Origin: Pyropia yezoensis
Lineage: Eukaryota; Rhodophyta; Bangiophyceae; Bangiales; Bangiaceae
NCBI GenBank assembly: GCA_009829735.1
Contig: CM020619.1
Span: 1,680,590-1,744,589 of the forward strand
Direction: 5' to 3'
Length of the DNA: 64,000 bases
Shown here: piece by piece, positions 20,199 through 32,315 of the stretch
Layout: every line of letters begins with the position of its first letter
Numbering within the stretch: the stretch's first letter is position 1
Made by a program: the position numbers and the translations under genes
Notes under the pieces: model-generated
Seen by the model: the letters and a program-made list of their open reading frames with translations, nothing else
The model's database searches: none
Told to the model about the DNA's origin: nothing

Positions 20199-22497
20199 CA
20201 CCACCTTCCCGCCCCTTTCTCGCAAAGCGCGACACATGGTCGTGATGCCTGCATGATGGCGAGTATGGCACTGCTTCTCACTGCTCTGCTGGCGCTTCTT
20301 CTCGTGGTTTACTCTCGCGCCCTTGTATATCTTCGTTTTGTGGTTGTACCCCCCTCAAGGGGTCTCAGGAAGGCAGCAGATATATTGCGAAAGGAGGAAT
20401 TCGATACCCAACGGGATCTCAACCGAGGTAAGAGATAAGCACGACCCCAAGCGGTGGCTAGGACGATCGAGTCAATCGATCTCGGTAGTATCATGTCTAC
20501 AATAGTGAGGGTATCTGCCGGCAGTTACTAAATGCATCTCCCACTACGTTCCAGGCCACAGCGCTCCACCGCCAACCACCCTTCCGATACCACCTCTCGG
20601 GTCCCCCCTATCGACGGTGTGTCCACGACTAATGCCCCACGCTACCAGTGGGCACAGTACCAGTACTACCACCCCAGTGCCACCTACTTCGCCACCGCAC
20701 CCCCACCGTCACCCCCGGCACCAACACACCGCCGCCGCCTACCCCGTCACCGCCACCATTGTCCCGATTTTACCACTCCGCCGCCAGCCATCTCGCCACT
20801 TCAATTGCCGTCTTGCTACCACCGCCCCGCCACCGGCCACCCCGCCACCGCCGCCAGTCTCTCGATGCTTCCGCCCCGTTCCTTCTGCGCCGTTTTCTCC
20901 GCCCTGATGCCCCCATCGCGCCGCCTGCAGTTGCTCCTTTTCCTCCGCTTTGTTGCTCGCCCTCTGCCGCGGCGGCGTTGGCACTACTGTCCAGCACTTC
21001 ATAGGTGTTCCTTGTGTTCACTCTTTGGTAGTGTTGCTTGTAAAGCCTGCGTCTGCACGTTGATCTGCCGTTTGCGAGTACACCGTCACGTATTTTCCTG
21101 CATGTAGGGCGAGGCATACATGCTGAGAGGGTCATTCTCACGAACTCGAGCATTTATAGAAGAGCACGGTCGAGTCCTCGAGGAGAGCTGTCGCGACTGC
21201 CATTGGCCAGAACGGCCCTCGTGAGCTATCGGTCCACATCAGGATCGAGCAAACCTTGGCCTTCTCCACCTGGTCAAATTATAGAAAAGCACCATAGAAA
21301 GGTTTGAATCAGTTGTGACGAGGAGTCTCCTCCATCGTGTGGCACACAGTGACAGAGTCGCGGCGTTATGTCACGAGCCGCGTGTCTATGTCACTATGGC
21401 AGTGCACGGTTCGTCACTTTGGATGCAGGCAATGACCAGATCGATTCGATCATCATTGGAGAATCTTCGACCGCGGCCTCCTGCCTCCGGCGGTGGTCGA
21501 GTGGCGCGGCACCATCTGGTGCGCGCCCGCCCCCATCGTCGGGCTGCGGCCGCCGCGCCCCAGTCCCCCCCGTCAGCCGGAACGGGCCGCCACCGCCACG
21601 CCGTCACGGCGGCAGCGGCAGGGGCTGTGAGGCTGGTGGCGGCGCTCGCAGGCGGCGGCCGCCACCAACGCGCCGAGGTTGGGCGGATCTCGCGGCCCGC
21701 CAGTGGCGGAGGGGGGGGGCACGTCCCTCCCACAGCTGCGGCCGAGGCGCGGCGGCGGCGGCGGCGGCGGCGGCAGCGGCCACACGGTCGACCGGGGGCT
21801 TTCCCTTTGGCGGGGGCAGTTTGTCGCGGGGCGGGGCCCCGTGGCGGGTGGTGCCAGCACCGGCAACGTCCGCCCGCGCCTGTCTGGGGGCCACCCCAGT
21901 GGGGCACACAGGCGAGGGGGACCAGAGCGGGTGAGGGGCGGTGCACCGCCCAGTGCCGAGCGGTTGCTCCTGGCGCATGGCGGGCCATACCCCTTCCCCC
22001 CCCGCCGCCCGTCGCAAACGCTGGGGGATGTGACGGGGCGGCGGTGGCAGTAATGAGCGCGGGCCAGGTCCGAACCATTGCCAGGGTGCTGCTTTTGCTC
22101 GTCAACGTTTCGTAGCTGTTGAGGGCGGCCGACGCGGCGGCGGCGCTGCGACCACTGGTGCAGGCTTGGTGAGGCGGGTGCTGTTCGTCCCTTCTTCTGT
22201 CCTTCTGGTGACTCTGTTGCTTCGTCCTTTTGTTCTTTTAAGTACCCCCGAAGCCGCCCCTTCCGGACTCCCGCGCGCGGTGGTGAGCGCTGCCGAGGCG
22301 TGACGCGCCTGTGTACTAGGACCTCCCCACTTTTGAGTATATACTGGTTGGGTAGGGTCCCACCCCTCTTCACCCCTAAATCAAATAGAAGCTTGGGCTG
22401 CCGCTCTCGCCCGCAATGTACTATCACTAAGATCACCATCATCCCCACCTCTCTCAGGGAGTCAGGGCCACTTCCCACACGCGTATAAACAGCACAC

Positions 22498-25239
22498 TCA
22501 AAGCATCACCTCTGTCTTGCGCATGAGCTCCAGACTCATGCCAACGTCACAAGCAACCCGACCATACAGGTCGTCCAACCCGTCCAACCCGCATACTTTG
22601 GTGCAGGAAGAATCCCACCCACTGCCCACGTTCTTCACAGGGCCGCTACGCCGCGCAACAAAAACAAAGACGACGCGATCCTGCCACTGCGCCCACGAGG
22701 CCCCGATGACGCCCTTGGCCTTGTGGAAGCCGTCATGCACGTCCTTCTTGGAGTAGCGGCCGTCCATACCAGGGCCAGCGCTCTTGAGCGACAACAGCAC
22801 CATGAACAGGTGCCCCTTCTTGAATCTGCCAAAGGACCGGGCTAGGGGCACAAAGATCACCCCGTCCACACCCTCTTCCACCGTTGAAGTCCGCCAGACA
22901 GTTCCCTGCAGCTCTTGGTGCATGGACGGGTCCTCCGCCATCGTCAGCAGCAGAGAGACGTCCCGGGAAGCAACCTCCGTCTTGGGTATGGAGAAGTTCA
23001 ACTTGATCTTGTGCAGGGCATCTCCTTGACCGCAAAACATGTGGTCGGACAGCAGCTTCTCGGGCCCGCGCGAGGAGGCGTACACGCTCGCCACCGTGCA
23101 GCCCTTGTACGCCCGGCGTATCAGCGACCGCGCCTGAGACACAGCGGCCTCCCAGCCAAGGTGATAATCCTCCCAGATGCTGCCCACGTCGTTGGCTGGA
23201 CACTCGACCATGTCCACCAAGGTCTCCATCAGCGGGTGTTGGGACTGAGAGGCAAGCACGTTGTCTACAAAGGATGCGGCAGGCATATACAATCGACACG
23301 GGGATGAGCCCGACAACACAAGCTTGCCCTCCGCACCGAGCTGGTCCACAGTCACTTTGCCATCCTCCGTCATCACCTTCTGCCGGGTCTGTACAGTCGA
23401 TCCCAGCAGGATGGTCGCCACGAGGTCCAGCGAGTCGTCGCCAAAGATGAGGTCGTCGCACTGGAGCGCGCTCCGCTGCACCGCCTTCTTGATAAGCTCC
23501 GCCATGTCGATGAACGCCTTGCTCGGGCTGGATGAAGGAAGCTGCGGGTTCTGCTCACGCAAAAGATCATCTAGACACACCAAGACGCGGGAGTGGCCAC
23601 CGACAGAGGCGCTGCAGTGCCGGGCAAGCGACACCAGCCGTGCCCGACCCTTGTGGGAGAAAAGTGGATGATCGCCGTTACGCATGTTGCCAAAGACGAC
23701 CTTGCCGCTAATCACCAACTGGGAGCCACGCAGGTAGAACGTACAAAGCCCAGGCAGCAGCGCGCGTGCCGCCGTCGTCTTGGGGATCAGCTCCAGGGAG
23801 CAGCCGGACAACAGCGGGCGAAGAGACTGCTTTGTAGTCTGCTGCGACAAGAGCGGGAGGTAGAGGGTAGAGAAGCCAGCCGGTCCGCCCCGCACCTCCG
23901 CGAAGTCGCTCAGATACGAGCGCACGCCCTCAACGGCTGAAGCATGCGGCTTGTAACGACTCTTCGGCAAGAGACCGCAAAACCCAATCTCGTCCACGAG
24001 GAGCGTCACGGTCCCGTTCTTGGAGCGCTCCTGCAGCCTCTGGAACAGCGTTATTGCAGCTGCTTCAACCTCAACAGCAGTCAGACACCCAGTCGTTAGT
24101 GCGCGGGAGCACGAGGAGAGGAAGAGCCGCCAGGATGCCGAGGTGTGGACCGGGACGATGCCGACAAACAAAAAACGCAGCCAGACGGGAAGAAACTTGG
24201 CGACGCCTCCATGCCGCGTCCCCTTCAGGTTCGCCAGGCGCGTCTCGGTTGATGCATCGACGCGGCAGATGCCATTGAAGGTCAAAGGGAAGACGACGGA
24301 CGACAAAGCCCAATCGAGCGCCTTGCGATGCTCCGCCAGATCATCTTGGTCGGGTTGAAGAAGGCGATCATACGCCTGGACCAGCTCCGGCAAGCGGCAG
24401 AGCAGAAGAAAAAAGTGGGTCTTGCCGAGGCCAGGAGTAGCTCTGAGGTAGACAAGCTGCATCCGCTGCAGCTCGTTGGTCCCGACCGTGTACACATGCT
24501 TGAATACAGCCTCATACAGTGCCAGCCAGTACGTGAGCAGGGGCTTCATCAACACGTCCACGCCCGCCGTGTCGACCATCCTTGGATGAGGGCAAAACAA
24601 CTGCCTTGACACGCTGATGACATCATTGATGGGCACGTCCATAAACTTGGTCTTCAGCAGCTCCGCCATGTCAGCAGCAACGCACTCCTTGGCCGCGTCC
24701 GGCACGCCGGGAGTCACCTCATCAGCTTCCGCGGCGGCCTGCAAGCTTTCTTGAGAGCAACAGGACTGCTCCAGAGCAGTCCAGCCGCGCTTGTCCAGCA
24801 GCTTCCAGCAGTCGTCAGGGGCGCTTTCACCTGCCGCCGCAGGCGGACGCCCAGGAGGTGAGTCGCGGCAGAAACTGGTTGAAGGACGACGTCTTGGGGC
24901 GGCCGGAGAGACTAAACCGCGCCGCGCACGCGACGACGCAACAAGCGGGGAAGACGGCCGACAGTGGTTGAGCGGAGTGGCAGCGGCACGACTGCAAGCG
25001 AACGCCGTGAATCTGGGAGGCAAGCCAAAGACCGCACCGTCGGGGGTCGTCCCCCGTTCGGGCGCCATCGCCCTCGAGGGCGGGGTCGCCATCGAGCGAA
25101 CGGGCGTCGCTTCCGGCGGGCGGGCGCGTTTCGTCGCCATCTTGATGGCGCGCGCCGACGTGTTGGGATGCGCCGTTATTGTTGGGGGGATGGGCACCGT
25201 GGCCGTCGTGGGTGTTGCCGCCGTCTCGTGCACCTCCAC
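22498..25239 (-). CDS. RHS/Crinkler-like P-loop ATPase with nuclease-like C-terminus
   Basis: 913 codons, one open frame. The first ~140 residues are Pro/Ala/Arg/Thr-rich and the true start may be a later ATG. A P-loop ATPase domain follows: Walker A ATPGLGKT at about residues 267-274 and Walker B VTLLVDEIGF about 130 residues later. The C-terminal ~125 residues carry GVDGVIFVP, then 27 residues later MVLLSLKS, an Asp...x-x-Lys pattern with predicted strand-helix order as in restriction-endonuclease-like nucleases. This ATPase-plus-nuclease layout is known from trypanosome retrotransposon-hot-spot (RHS) proteins and oomycete or fungal Crinkler-type proteins. Those are often multicopy and tied to transposons. 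The gene lies about 1.1 kb from a KDZ transposase remnant. The family call is from motif memory, not a search. Confidence 0.6.
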   Translation of the reverse strand: MEVHETAATPTTATVPIPPTITAHPNTSARAIKMATKRARPPEATPVRSMATPPSRAMAPERGTTPDGAVFGLPPRFTAFACSRAAATPLNHCRPSSPLVASSRARRGLVSPAAPRRRPSTSFCRDSPPGRPPAAAGESAPDDCWKLLDKRGWTALEQSCCSQESLQAAAEADEVTPGVPDAAKECVAADMAELLKTKFMDVPINDVISVSRQLFCPHPRMVDTAGVDVLMKPLLTYWLALYEAVFKHVYTVGTNELQRMQLVYLRATPGLGKTHFFLLLCRLPELVQAYDRLLQPDQDDLAEHRKALDWALSSVVFPLTFNGICRVDASTETRLANLKGTRHGGVAKFLPVWLRFLFVGIVPVHTSASWRLFLSSCSRALTTGCLTAVEVEAAAITLFQRLQERSKNGTVTLLVDEIGFCGLLPKSRYKPHASAVEGVRSYLSDFAEVRGGPAGFSTLYLPLLSQQTTKQSLRPLLSGCSLELIPKTTAARALLPGLCTFYLRGSQLVISGKVVFGNMRNGDHPLFSHKGRARLVSLARHCSASVGGHSRVLVCLDDLLREQNPQLPSSSPSKAFIDMAELIKKAVQRSALQCDDLIFGDDSLDLVATILLGSTVQTRQKVMTEDGKVTVDQLGAEGKLVLSGSSPCRLYMPAASFVDNVLASQSQHPLMETLVDMVECPANDVGSIWEDYHLGWEAAVSQARSLIRRAYKGCTVASVYASSRGPEKLLSDHMFCGQGDALHKIKLNFSIPKTEVASRDVSLLLTMAEDPSMHQELQGTVWRTSTVEEGVDGVIFVPLARSFGRFKKGHLFMVLLSLKSAGPGMDGRYSKKDVHDGFHKAKGVIGASWAQWQDRVVFVFVARRSGPVKNVGSGWDSSCTKVCGLDGLDDLYGRVACDVGMSLELMRKTEVML

Positions 25240-26336
25240 CGTCGGGGGGGGGGGCGGGTCGTCGCATGTAGTATCTCAGGATCCCACACACAATGCAAAA
25301 TTTTGCAGTGGAGAACCGCTGAGGAGCTCTGAGAGCACAGCACGCCCTGCGCTCGAGCCACGGGGGGCCGCCGGCCACCGCCAGCGGCGGGGGGCCGCCG
25401 GCCACCGCCAGCGGCGGGGACCACGTGTGCGTCGACAGATACTTATGCCACCATGTACTGAGGAACCCATTCCCAGGGCCGGGAATGGGGTGGCGGCGCC
25501 CGTTCCCGACAGCGTGCTCCCGCTAGCACCGTGCCCCCCCCGCCCTGCCCCGCCCCCGCCGCGCTGCCCCCCCCCCCCCCCCCCACGCGGCTGCACCCCG
25601 CCGCGCGTCGCCCCCGCCGGCGGCGCCCGCCGCGCGCTTCCCCCCTCCCGCCTGCGTCGCGCGCTTCCTTCATCCCCCCCGCGCCCAAAGTACGGGAGGG
25701 CAGAGAGGGTGGGCGCGGGCGCTCTGCTGCCGCCGTGACCGGCGCGGCCGGCCGGCGCGGCCGGCCGGCGCCGCCAGCGCGGCCGGCTGCCGCTGCTGCC
25801 GCGGCCGGCGGCTGGGGGGGGCGGGCACCTGCTTGCTGGTACGGCTGCCGCCGCTGCGGCAGCTGCCGTCGCCCGGGCCCGCTGCCCCCGCCGCGGCCGC
25901 CTCTCGGGGGCAGGGGGGGGCGGTGCGTGCGTCGCGCCCCTGGCTGCCGGAGCTGCTGGCCGCGCCGCAGCTGCTTGGGGGATCGGTGGCCTTCCCCACC
26001 TTTTGCTGCCAGTGCTGGTCGCTCCGCCGCACATGTGGGTGGTGGTGCCCCGCTAGGGCAAGGACTGGCTCCCGCTGAACGCCGTAGGAACGCGGCCTGT
26101 CCGCGTGTTCTCACTTCCTGTTGCTCTTACATACCCTCATGGTGACGGTCTTCATAGGGCCATCGTAAGCACTCTCCCCCTTAGACATTTTCCACTCCTG
26201 ACGACTCGCACCGCAGAGGTCTACAACGACCTGCTAATGCCATCTTCCTGCTGTCCATCCGCCGATCTCGCCACGCCGCTCTCCGCGGGCCGCTCGCCCT
26301 TCATCTCGCCACGCTCCCCTCCGTAGACAACTCGCC
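25240..26336. other. GC-rich region upstream of the ATPase gene, no gene seen
   Basis: Very GC-rich with C and G homopolymers (a C run near 25567-25580) and tandem GCCGGCCGGC-like repeats at about 25740-25800. Two copies of a GGGGCCGCCGGCCACCGCCAG unit lie near 25365-25415. Frames are open on both strands with low-complexity translations. It probably contains the promoter of the gene at 22498-25239. Confidence 0.45.
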
Positions 26337-27298
26337 CTAGCCTTGATCCACATTGTCGGCACTTGTTCCAGCCAACCTTTCGTCCTCAATTGTAGACCGA
26401 TCGGTCTCAGCTGAGCGCTTCACACTCGCCATGCAGGTGCACTCCGGCCGCACGCACTTGACTCCTCGCATTTTGTAGTAAAACGCACTCAGGCGCACTT
26501 CGTCATTCTCCGCCTTGGCTGCAGCATCCGACAACTTGAAGGCCGCCGTCAAGTTCATCAGCGACAGCTGCGCGATTCGATGCGCCATAAACGACGCGGG
26601 GGACATATACGTCAGGTGGCCTCGGAACTTGACAGACATCGAGTGCTGGACCTCGGCCGCCTGCGTCGACACGCAGTTGGTCACCGCCAAGGACTCGTCC
26701 GGGTCGTACACGCAAGAGCACGTGTGCCCTTTCGCGTGCGCGCGGTCCAGACAAAATCGCACGCCATGATGAGAGAGTATTGACCGCACCCGCTGCATCC
26801 CGTTGCGGTCAATCTTGCAGGCGACGTCGTAGAAGACAACTTTCGGCTAGGATGGAAAGCGCTCAAGGATGAGGGAGAGGGCGTCCGCGACACTCTCTGC
26901 CTGAAACATGACGAGGAATCCCATGGTCACGACATGGGGGCAAACAATATTGAAGACACCCGCCGTCAGCCGAGAGTGCTTCGGAAAGGACTTGGAGCAC
27001 CGGTCACCAACGTCCTCTAACGCCGCCTGGGACCCCTTCCGCGGCCTCGCTCCGCCCGATCGCTGCCCTTTCGTCTTGGCCGATGGCGCTGCCCGCGGCG
27101 TTTTGTATGGCCGGCCTCACCCGCTTCAAGAAGCCGAAGTACTCGAACGTCTTAAAGGGAGACTCAACGTCCTTGTCCTTGAACTCGGGGTGCTTGGACG
27201 CAAACGCTCGGAACTCCTCGGGCGTCGTCACGCCAAGCCACCGAGAGCAAAACTCCAAAGTCTCGGTCTGCCCTGCGTCGAACGCTTTCTGTGCGGCC
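26337..27298 (-). pseudogene. KDZ-type transposase, C-terminal part
   Basis: From 27298 downward, the frame with AQKAFDAGQTETLEFCSRWL and FKTFEYFGFLKRVRPAIQNAAG leads, after a one-base frame change near 27050-27100, to the transposase core. The core has CSKSFPKHSRLTAGVFNIVCPHVV, VFYDVACK, CLDRAHAKGHTCSCVYDP and STQAAEVQHS. The pattern of CPH, YD.ACK, DR.H.KGH.C and an E/N-rich third block is that of Kyakuja-Dileera-Zisupton transposases. An in-frame TAG lies at 26847-26849. The N-terminal part is at 46505-48908; the two joined directly before element C inserted (5-bp duplication CGGCC at 27294-27298 and 46505-46509). It is a decayed copy. Confidence 0.75.
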
Positions 27299-27302
27299 TG
27301 TG

Positions 27303-27318
27303 CACGCCCAGTTGAGGG
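27303..27318 (+). repeat. Left terminal inverted repeat of T1
   Basis: Starts CACGCCCAGTT. It matches the inverted right end at 37083-37098 at about 14 of 16 bases and is preceded by the duplicated TGTG. Confidence 0.75.
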
Positions 27319-27563
27319 CGGTCACCTGGCTTGAAAGTAGGGACAACACGTGGAGATCCTACTGTAATGATTCTGCTTTTGTACGACTCACATCCAATCA
27401 TTTGACGCTTGTCCGTCACTCGCACGCCCGCGCGCCGCCGCACGGGAACGTCACCCCACCGGGTGTCGAGCGGCATCTCCTGCCGTGCGTCCCCCCCCAA
27501 TACCTGTATCGACGCTTCTGTACCCCTTCCTTCCCTCCCCCACGTCTCTGCCTGCTCACCGTG

Positions 27564-29452
27564 ATGGATCCGCTGGACGATTGCCGCACGGACGAGAACA
27601 GGTATGTCTGTTTTTTTTGTGCCTGTGAGCCGCTCGCGGCGGACGCGATGAAGCAGCGTGAGGCGCTCGGAGCTTTTCCATTCTGTTGCTATGGCTGTGA
27701 TCCCCGCGGGCTGCTCCACCGGTCAGGTTGGGGTTCCCTTTCTTTCGGGGCGACCTCCGTGCGCAACAGCGGCCGACTAAGACCTGACGTGGGGTGACGT
27801 CCGTTGCCATTCTCTTTTTTTTTCCTCCCCTCCGAGCAGTGCTTTGGATGCTTTGATCGATTGCGTAAAGGGCATTGTGCACCCATCAACTGGCAAGCCT
27901 CTGGTTTTTGTATGCAAGCCGTGCGCACACGCCTTCCTGTACCCTACAGGCGCTGTGAGGGAGTACCTCAGCTACCTGGGCAGCCATCCGGGTGAGCTGC
28001 GGGCGCACGAGACGGCAGCCACCCTCAGGCAGAGTAGCAACCGGACGCATGTCTCCGTGCACCCCACCGGCGTGGTGCTGGGGACTTGCTCCAAATGTGA
28101 GTACCAGGGGCGAGCCCCGTCCAAGAAGTATCGGGTGGCCGGAAATACTCCGTGCCTGTCCGCGCGCCACAAGGACGGGCGCCCATCGGATGCACGGTAC
28201 ACGCCAACACCCTCTCTCTTCCATCTATTGTGGCCCCCCGAGGTGGCCGCCGTGGAGAGCGACGCGTCACCCGGCAAGCGGCGCAAGATTTGTGGGGGCT
28301 GCCGGTCATCTGCCCAGCGCCAGTTAAGACTTGAGCGCTTACGGGCTGCCGACAGTGCGGCGGCGGTGGACCATGGCTTTCCCACCATAACTGCCGGAGG
28401 GCCAGCCGCGGCGGGCTTGGACTTGCTAAGCGTGGCGGCGTCCACGCAACCACGACTCAACATTCCCGCCCTACCCGAGCATCGACCCCCTTTGGCCGAG
28501 GGGCCCGGGGCGGTGCCTCCCACCTCAAGCCGCCATGCCAATGGCGAGGGGGGCTCCACGGACGTCGCGATTTGTGGTGGGCCAGCTATTAGCGTGCCGC
28601 CGTTGGCGCCCCGACGCGACACCTCCCGCGTATGGCAATCGACTGTCGGGTTTGCTGTGCCACCGGAAGCCCGCCATTGGTCCACAGAGTATCTGCTCAT
28701 GGACCTGTTGGAGCGCTACGAGTTTTTTGGGGACGCGGAGCGCTGCCACTTTGAGACGTTGATGACCAAGCACTTACGTGAGACAAGGCCGAGCGAAATC
28801 AGCTTTGCGTTTAAGAACGGAGTGAACCGGCGCTACGTGCTGGCCCCACCACCGGCCACACGTCCCGTGAGACCACGCCAGTTGCGCAGACGATTGCAGC
28901 GCGTGCGGGAACTTGGCGGCGCCCGCGGGGCAGACACGTCGCCGCACCTGGCGTCGTTGGTGGCAATCCTACGCGCAGCGCACAGGGAGAAAGAAGTTGC
29001 TGTTGTCCCTGTTCAAGGACTCCCTTTACTGTCGCCGAAGGCGCAAGCACAATTTGCTGTCAAGCACCACGTAAGTGCCACGACGATGTGCGCCCTCCGC
29101 CAGGCGTTGGGCGGCAAGAATGGCCCGATTGCCTCGCGCGAGGTGCTACGACAGAAGCGGGACGCCAAGTGTATGCAGACGATCGGGGCGCGCACCTCAT
29201 CAGCATACGTGGCGCTCTGGAGGCTCTGTTTTCAGAGCTGGTGGAGAGCGGCCAGTTTGTGGACCGCCACGTCAGAGGGCCTGACGGGGCGCCCGTCCCG
29301 CACACCACCCCCTTCAAGCCTTCCCACGACGATTACACCCTGCACACCGACACGACGGCTGACGTGCATATCTGCATCGGACTGGAAAAGGGTGGGCGCG
29401 GAACGGCCACGTCGAAGCTGGTGGTGACGACGCCCAATCAGCTGCGTCCTAT
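27564..29452 (+). pseudogene. T1 transposase-like gene, 5' part (up to element B)
   Basis: Exon 1 runs from the ATG at 27564 (MDPLDDCRTDENRYVCFFCA) to 27721. A likely 118-bp intron spans 27722-27839 (GT start, pyrimidine-rich run, CAG end). The second exon is open to the element B insertion except for one single-base frame change near 29170. The N-terminal 250 residues hold several Cys pairs (CFFCAC, CCYGC, CKPC, CSKC, CGGC), probably zinc-binding. Later come GARGADTSPHLASLV and, near the end, VHICIGLEKGGRGTATSKLVV. That block resembles the DKGG block of a transposase-like family common in cnidarians and other invertebrates (from memory). The start codon and intron are inferred, not proved. 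Confidence 0.6.
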
Positions 29453-29922
29453 TGTGGCAAAAACCACTAGCACACACGGCACCCAAGTTGGGGCGGTGTG
29501 CTAGGGCTGCCTCCCGTGTCGGGGGAACCGGAAGAAGTGCAAGTCGCACGCACTCTGTCCCTGTTGTGGGGCAAACCCCCCACGGACAAACAAGAGGATG
29601 GTGTGTGGTCCAACAGTTTCTTGGTCGGGACGGGGACGCAGGGCCAAGCCCCGCTGTCCCTCCCCTTATCCCCCCAGGGTCCACTCAGAATCTCGCCACT
29701 CAGAATCTCCCACCCCAGCACCTGCCCACCGGGCCACACGAAAATTCAAGACGATAAATGCAGAAAACCCTCAAATCCAAGTTGGATTTACTACTAAGCT
29801 AACTATCCCAAACTTAGGGAATATGGACCCAAATGCAGGGGGAGGAACGGATCAGGCTAGTGGCCTGCCGCCCCTTGCATGGCACGTGTTGCCCCCCCTA
29901 CCTGGGGGTCAATACTGCCACA
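29453..29922 (-). repeat. 3' LTR of element B
   Basis: 470 bp, TGTGGCA...TGCCACA, nearly identical to 34002-34471 and to the LTRs of A. Confidence 0.92.
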
Positions 29923-30260
29923 CTCCCCTCTCCTCAGTTCCGACCGACCCGGTCGGCCCTGTGAGGAGGTGCGTAAACGCACGTCTCGGCGTTGGGGGCG
30001 CGACTTGCTGTCCCCCATCGAGTACGTAACACGGATGTGGAGGCGGTCACGTTGACCGCCCCTCTCCTCAAGCTTGCCCACTCGGCAGCTTGCTCTCCTC
30101 GGTTCACACTTCACCATCACCACCACCTCCCCTTCACCTTCCACTGGGCCGCCCCACGCTGGGGAGGCCACCCGTATACCCACGATCCGAGTCCCCCTCA
30201 ACTCGAGGCGGGTCTCGTGCCGCGATGGCCAGAGCGTCTCTCCCCAACTTGGGGAGAGCC

Positions 30261-32204
30261 ATGGCGACTCCGGGAGTGGAGACGGACTCTCTTGACGAGC
30301 GCATGGAGGACACCTCATACGGGGCAGCACCCGCCGGGACTTCCGGCGGGGGCTCCGCGATCGCTCCGGGGGACGGGACTCCCGCGTCACCCGGCTTTGG
30401 GTTGACGGCGGGATCTCCCCCGGAGGCGGGACAAGTTATCCCGCGTGAGGCCTTGGGGCGGTGGTTTTACCCCGCTTGGCCTCTCTACGAGGAGGGGCTG
30501 ACTGTTCTTCGCTGTGGCCGACTTGGCGCAGCGATGGGCCCGGTATGGGACCGCCTACGGGAGAAGTATCCCCGTAGGGTCGGGTTCCCTGCCGGCTTCA
30601 GGACAGACCAGTTTGCCTTCCTGGACGATGAGGAGGTTGAGGACGTTCAGCGTGCCAAGGCCATGGTGGACCGCGGGGGAACTATCCCGGGTCCCGGCGA
30701 CTTGCCGACCTTCACGTGGGACGCTGTGGCAACTCGCCCACCGTACCTCCACGAGGCCGATCCGCACACTCATCACTTCGATGTGCGGATGGAGAAAGAC
30801 TTCCGGCGAGGTCCCTACTTGGTGACCTCGGCTCAACTTGAGTTTCCTCAACAGTCTGCTGCCAGTAAGGAGCAGTACTATCCGAAGAAGCCCGAGTGAT
30901 GGCCTCAAGTTGAGCTCCCGTACGGGTTCCCGGCGTTGTTGCCACGGTTGCTTGACCACTTCGGCTCCGTCATGTTGACGGCTGCCCCTGATCACCTGGT
31001 GTGGGCCATGTTGGCCACCCAGTGGCTCCTCGAGGTCATGTCGACCTGGGTGTCCTGTGTTCAGCGGCGGGGGATGCTCTGGCATCTCCCCTTCCGGCTC
31101 CTCCAAGGTTTGGAACAGCTCACCCCTCAGCTAGTTGCTGAGGGGTGCTCATCAGGACAACTCACTCTACTTGAGGAGATGCTCCGGCTCCATAAGTTCA
31201 TCGAGTGGGAGAGCATTGAGCACAAGTTGCGCCGCCCCACTCGTGGGCCCAAGGACGATGGCGCACTTCGCCAGTTCGTGTGGGTCGCTTGTGAACTTCA
31301 CGACGGCCGTGTGGTCCTACGAGAGGGGTTGGGCATCGGGGACTACCCGTATGCCCCGGGGGTGGATCGCCACACTGCGCCACCCCCGGACAAGCCCATA
31401 GTTATGGCCGTGCCGTCCTATGATGACCATATGACTCAACCCACTGCGGGGGCCCCAAGTCGGGGTCGCAGATACACCCGGGTACCGCCACCTCGGCGGG
31501 CCCCTCCGCTTCCTCCTGTTCCTTTCCAACCTCACGGGAACATCCCGATCAGCGTGGCCGTGGAATCTTCCACCCCGGTGTCCCCCAACTTGGGGGCCAC
31601 CCTCCTGACGGTATACCCCAAGTTGGTGTTGCCGCCCACGCCTCTAACCTCAGAGATGATGATCACCACGTTGGTGCGCACCATTTCCTGGTTGGCCGCG
31701 TCGACCGCAACCCTACAGAGTTCCGAGACTCCTCAACTTGAGGAGCGCGGTCGTACTGCAGTGGCGACCGCGAGTTGCGAGTCGGTGGCGGAGTTTATGA
31801 CAGCCGAGTTGGCTCGCATTGGGGCTATTATGCCCCAGCCAGCCCCACTTGGGCGTGGCAAACGTCGCGCGAGCCGGGCATACTCGCCTCCTCGCCGTCG
31901 TCGCCGACACTCGCGGCGCTCTCCTTCCGTATCGGAAGACGAGTTGTCTTACTCCGTTTCGGAGTCCTCCACCCCGTCGGAGACGGAGTCTGTCCAGCGT
32001 CTGCGTCGCAAACTTGCGCGCAAGACCAGGCAGAGGAGTGGCCACGGTCGGCGCCACTTGCGCGACCGTGAGGGGCGCGACGGTTCCGACTTGGAGCCGC
32101 CGCCCCCTCCAACGAGTGGAGACCGTTATCGGCGTGGGTCTCGCCGCTCGCCTCCACGTGAGGGCGAGGGCCGTGGAGTGGGAGAGTCTAGCATGCGTGC
32201 CTAG
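30261..32204 (+). CDS. Element B antisense ORF
   Basis: Same length and start (ATG at 30261) as the antisense ORF of A, and nearly identical to it by eye. It shares A's single break, so A and B probably come from one source that was already broken. The arrangement is the Gly/Ser-rich N-terminus, the FGSV/WHLP core and the Arg/Ser-rich tail ending GVGESSMRA. It survives in a copy that has lost most of gag-pol. Its end lies 111 bp from the pol end, as in A and C. Confidence 0.75.
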
Positions 32205-32315
32205 TTGGCAGCTGCCTTTGTTGTGAGAGTGTGAGGGTTAGAGCTGTAGTTAAAAGCTACTCTGCGTACCACTTCGACTTGAAGCACTCTCTTGGCACTG
32301 TTGCTCGGCCTTCCC

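Larger units (their letters stand above)
17603..22497. other. Long GC-rich spacer, no firm gene
   Basis: Many frames stay open by composition, giving Ala-, Arg-, Pro- or Gly-rich translations with no recognisable motif. Several strands overlap equally (for example 18.6-19.8 and 21.4-22.1 kb). A TATATA-like site is near 18082. G homopolymers and palindromes are listed separately. I see no RNA gene and no transposon ends that I can prove. Confidence 0.5.

Noticed and set aside
21386-22478. Overlapping 239- and 301-residue minus frames and 266- and 188-residue plus frames
   Set aside because: All are explained by high GC and few stop codons; no motif in any.
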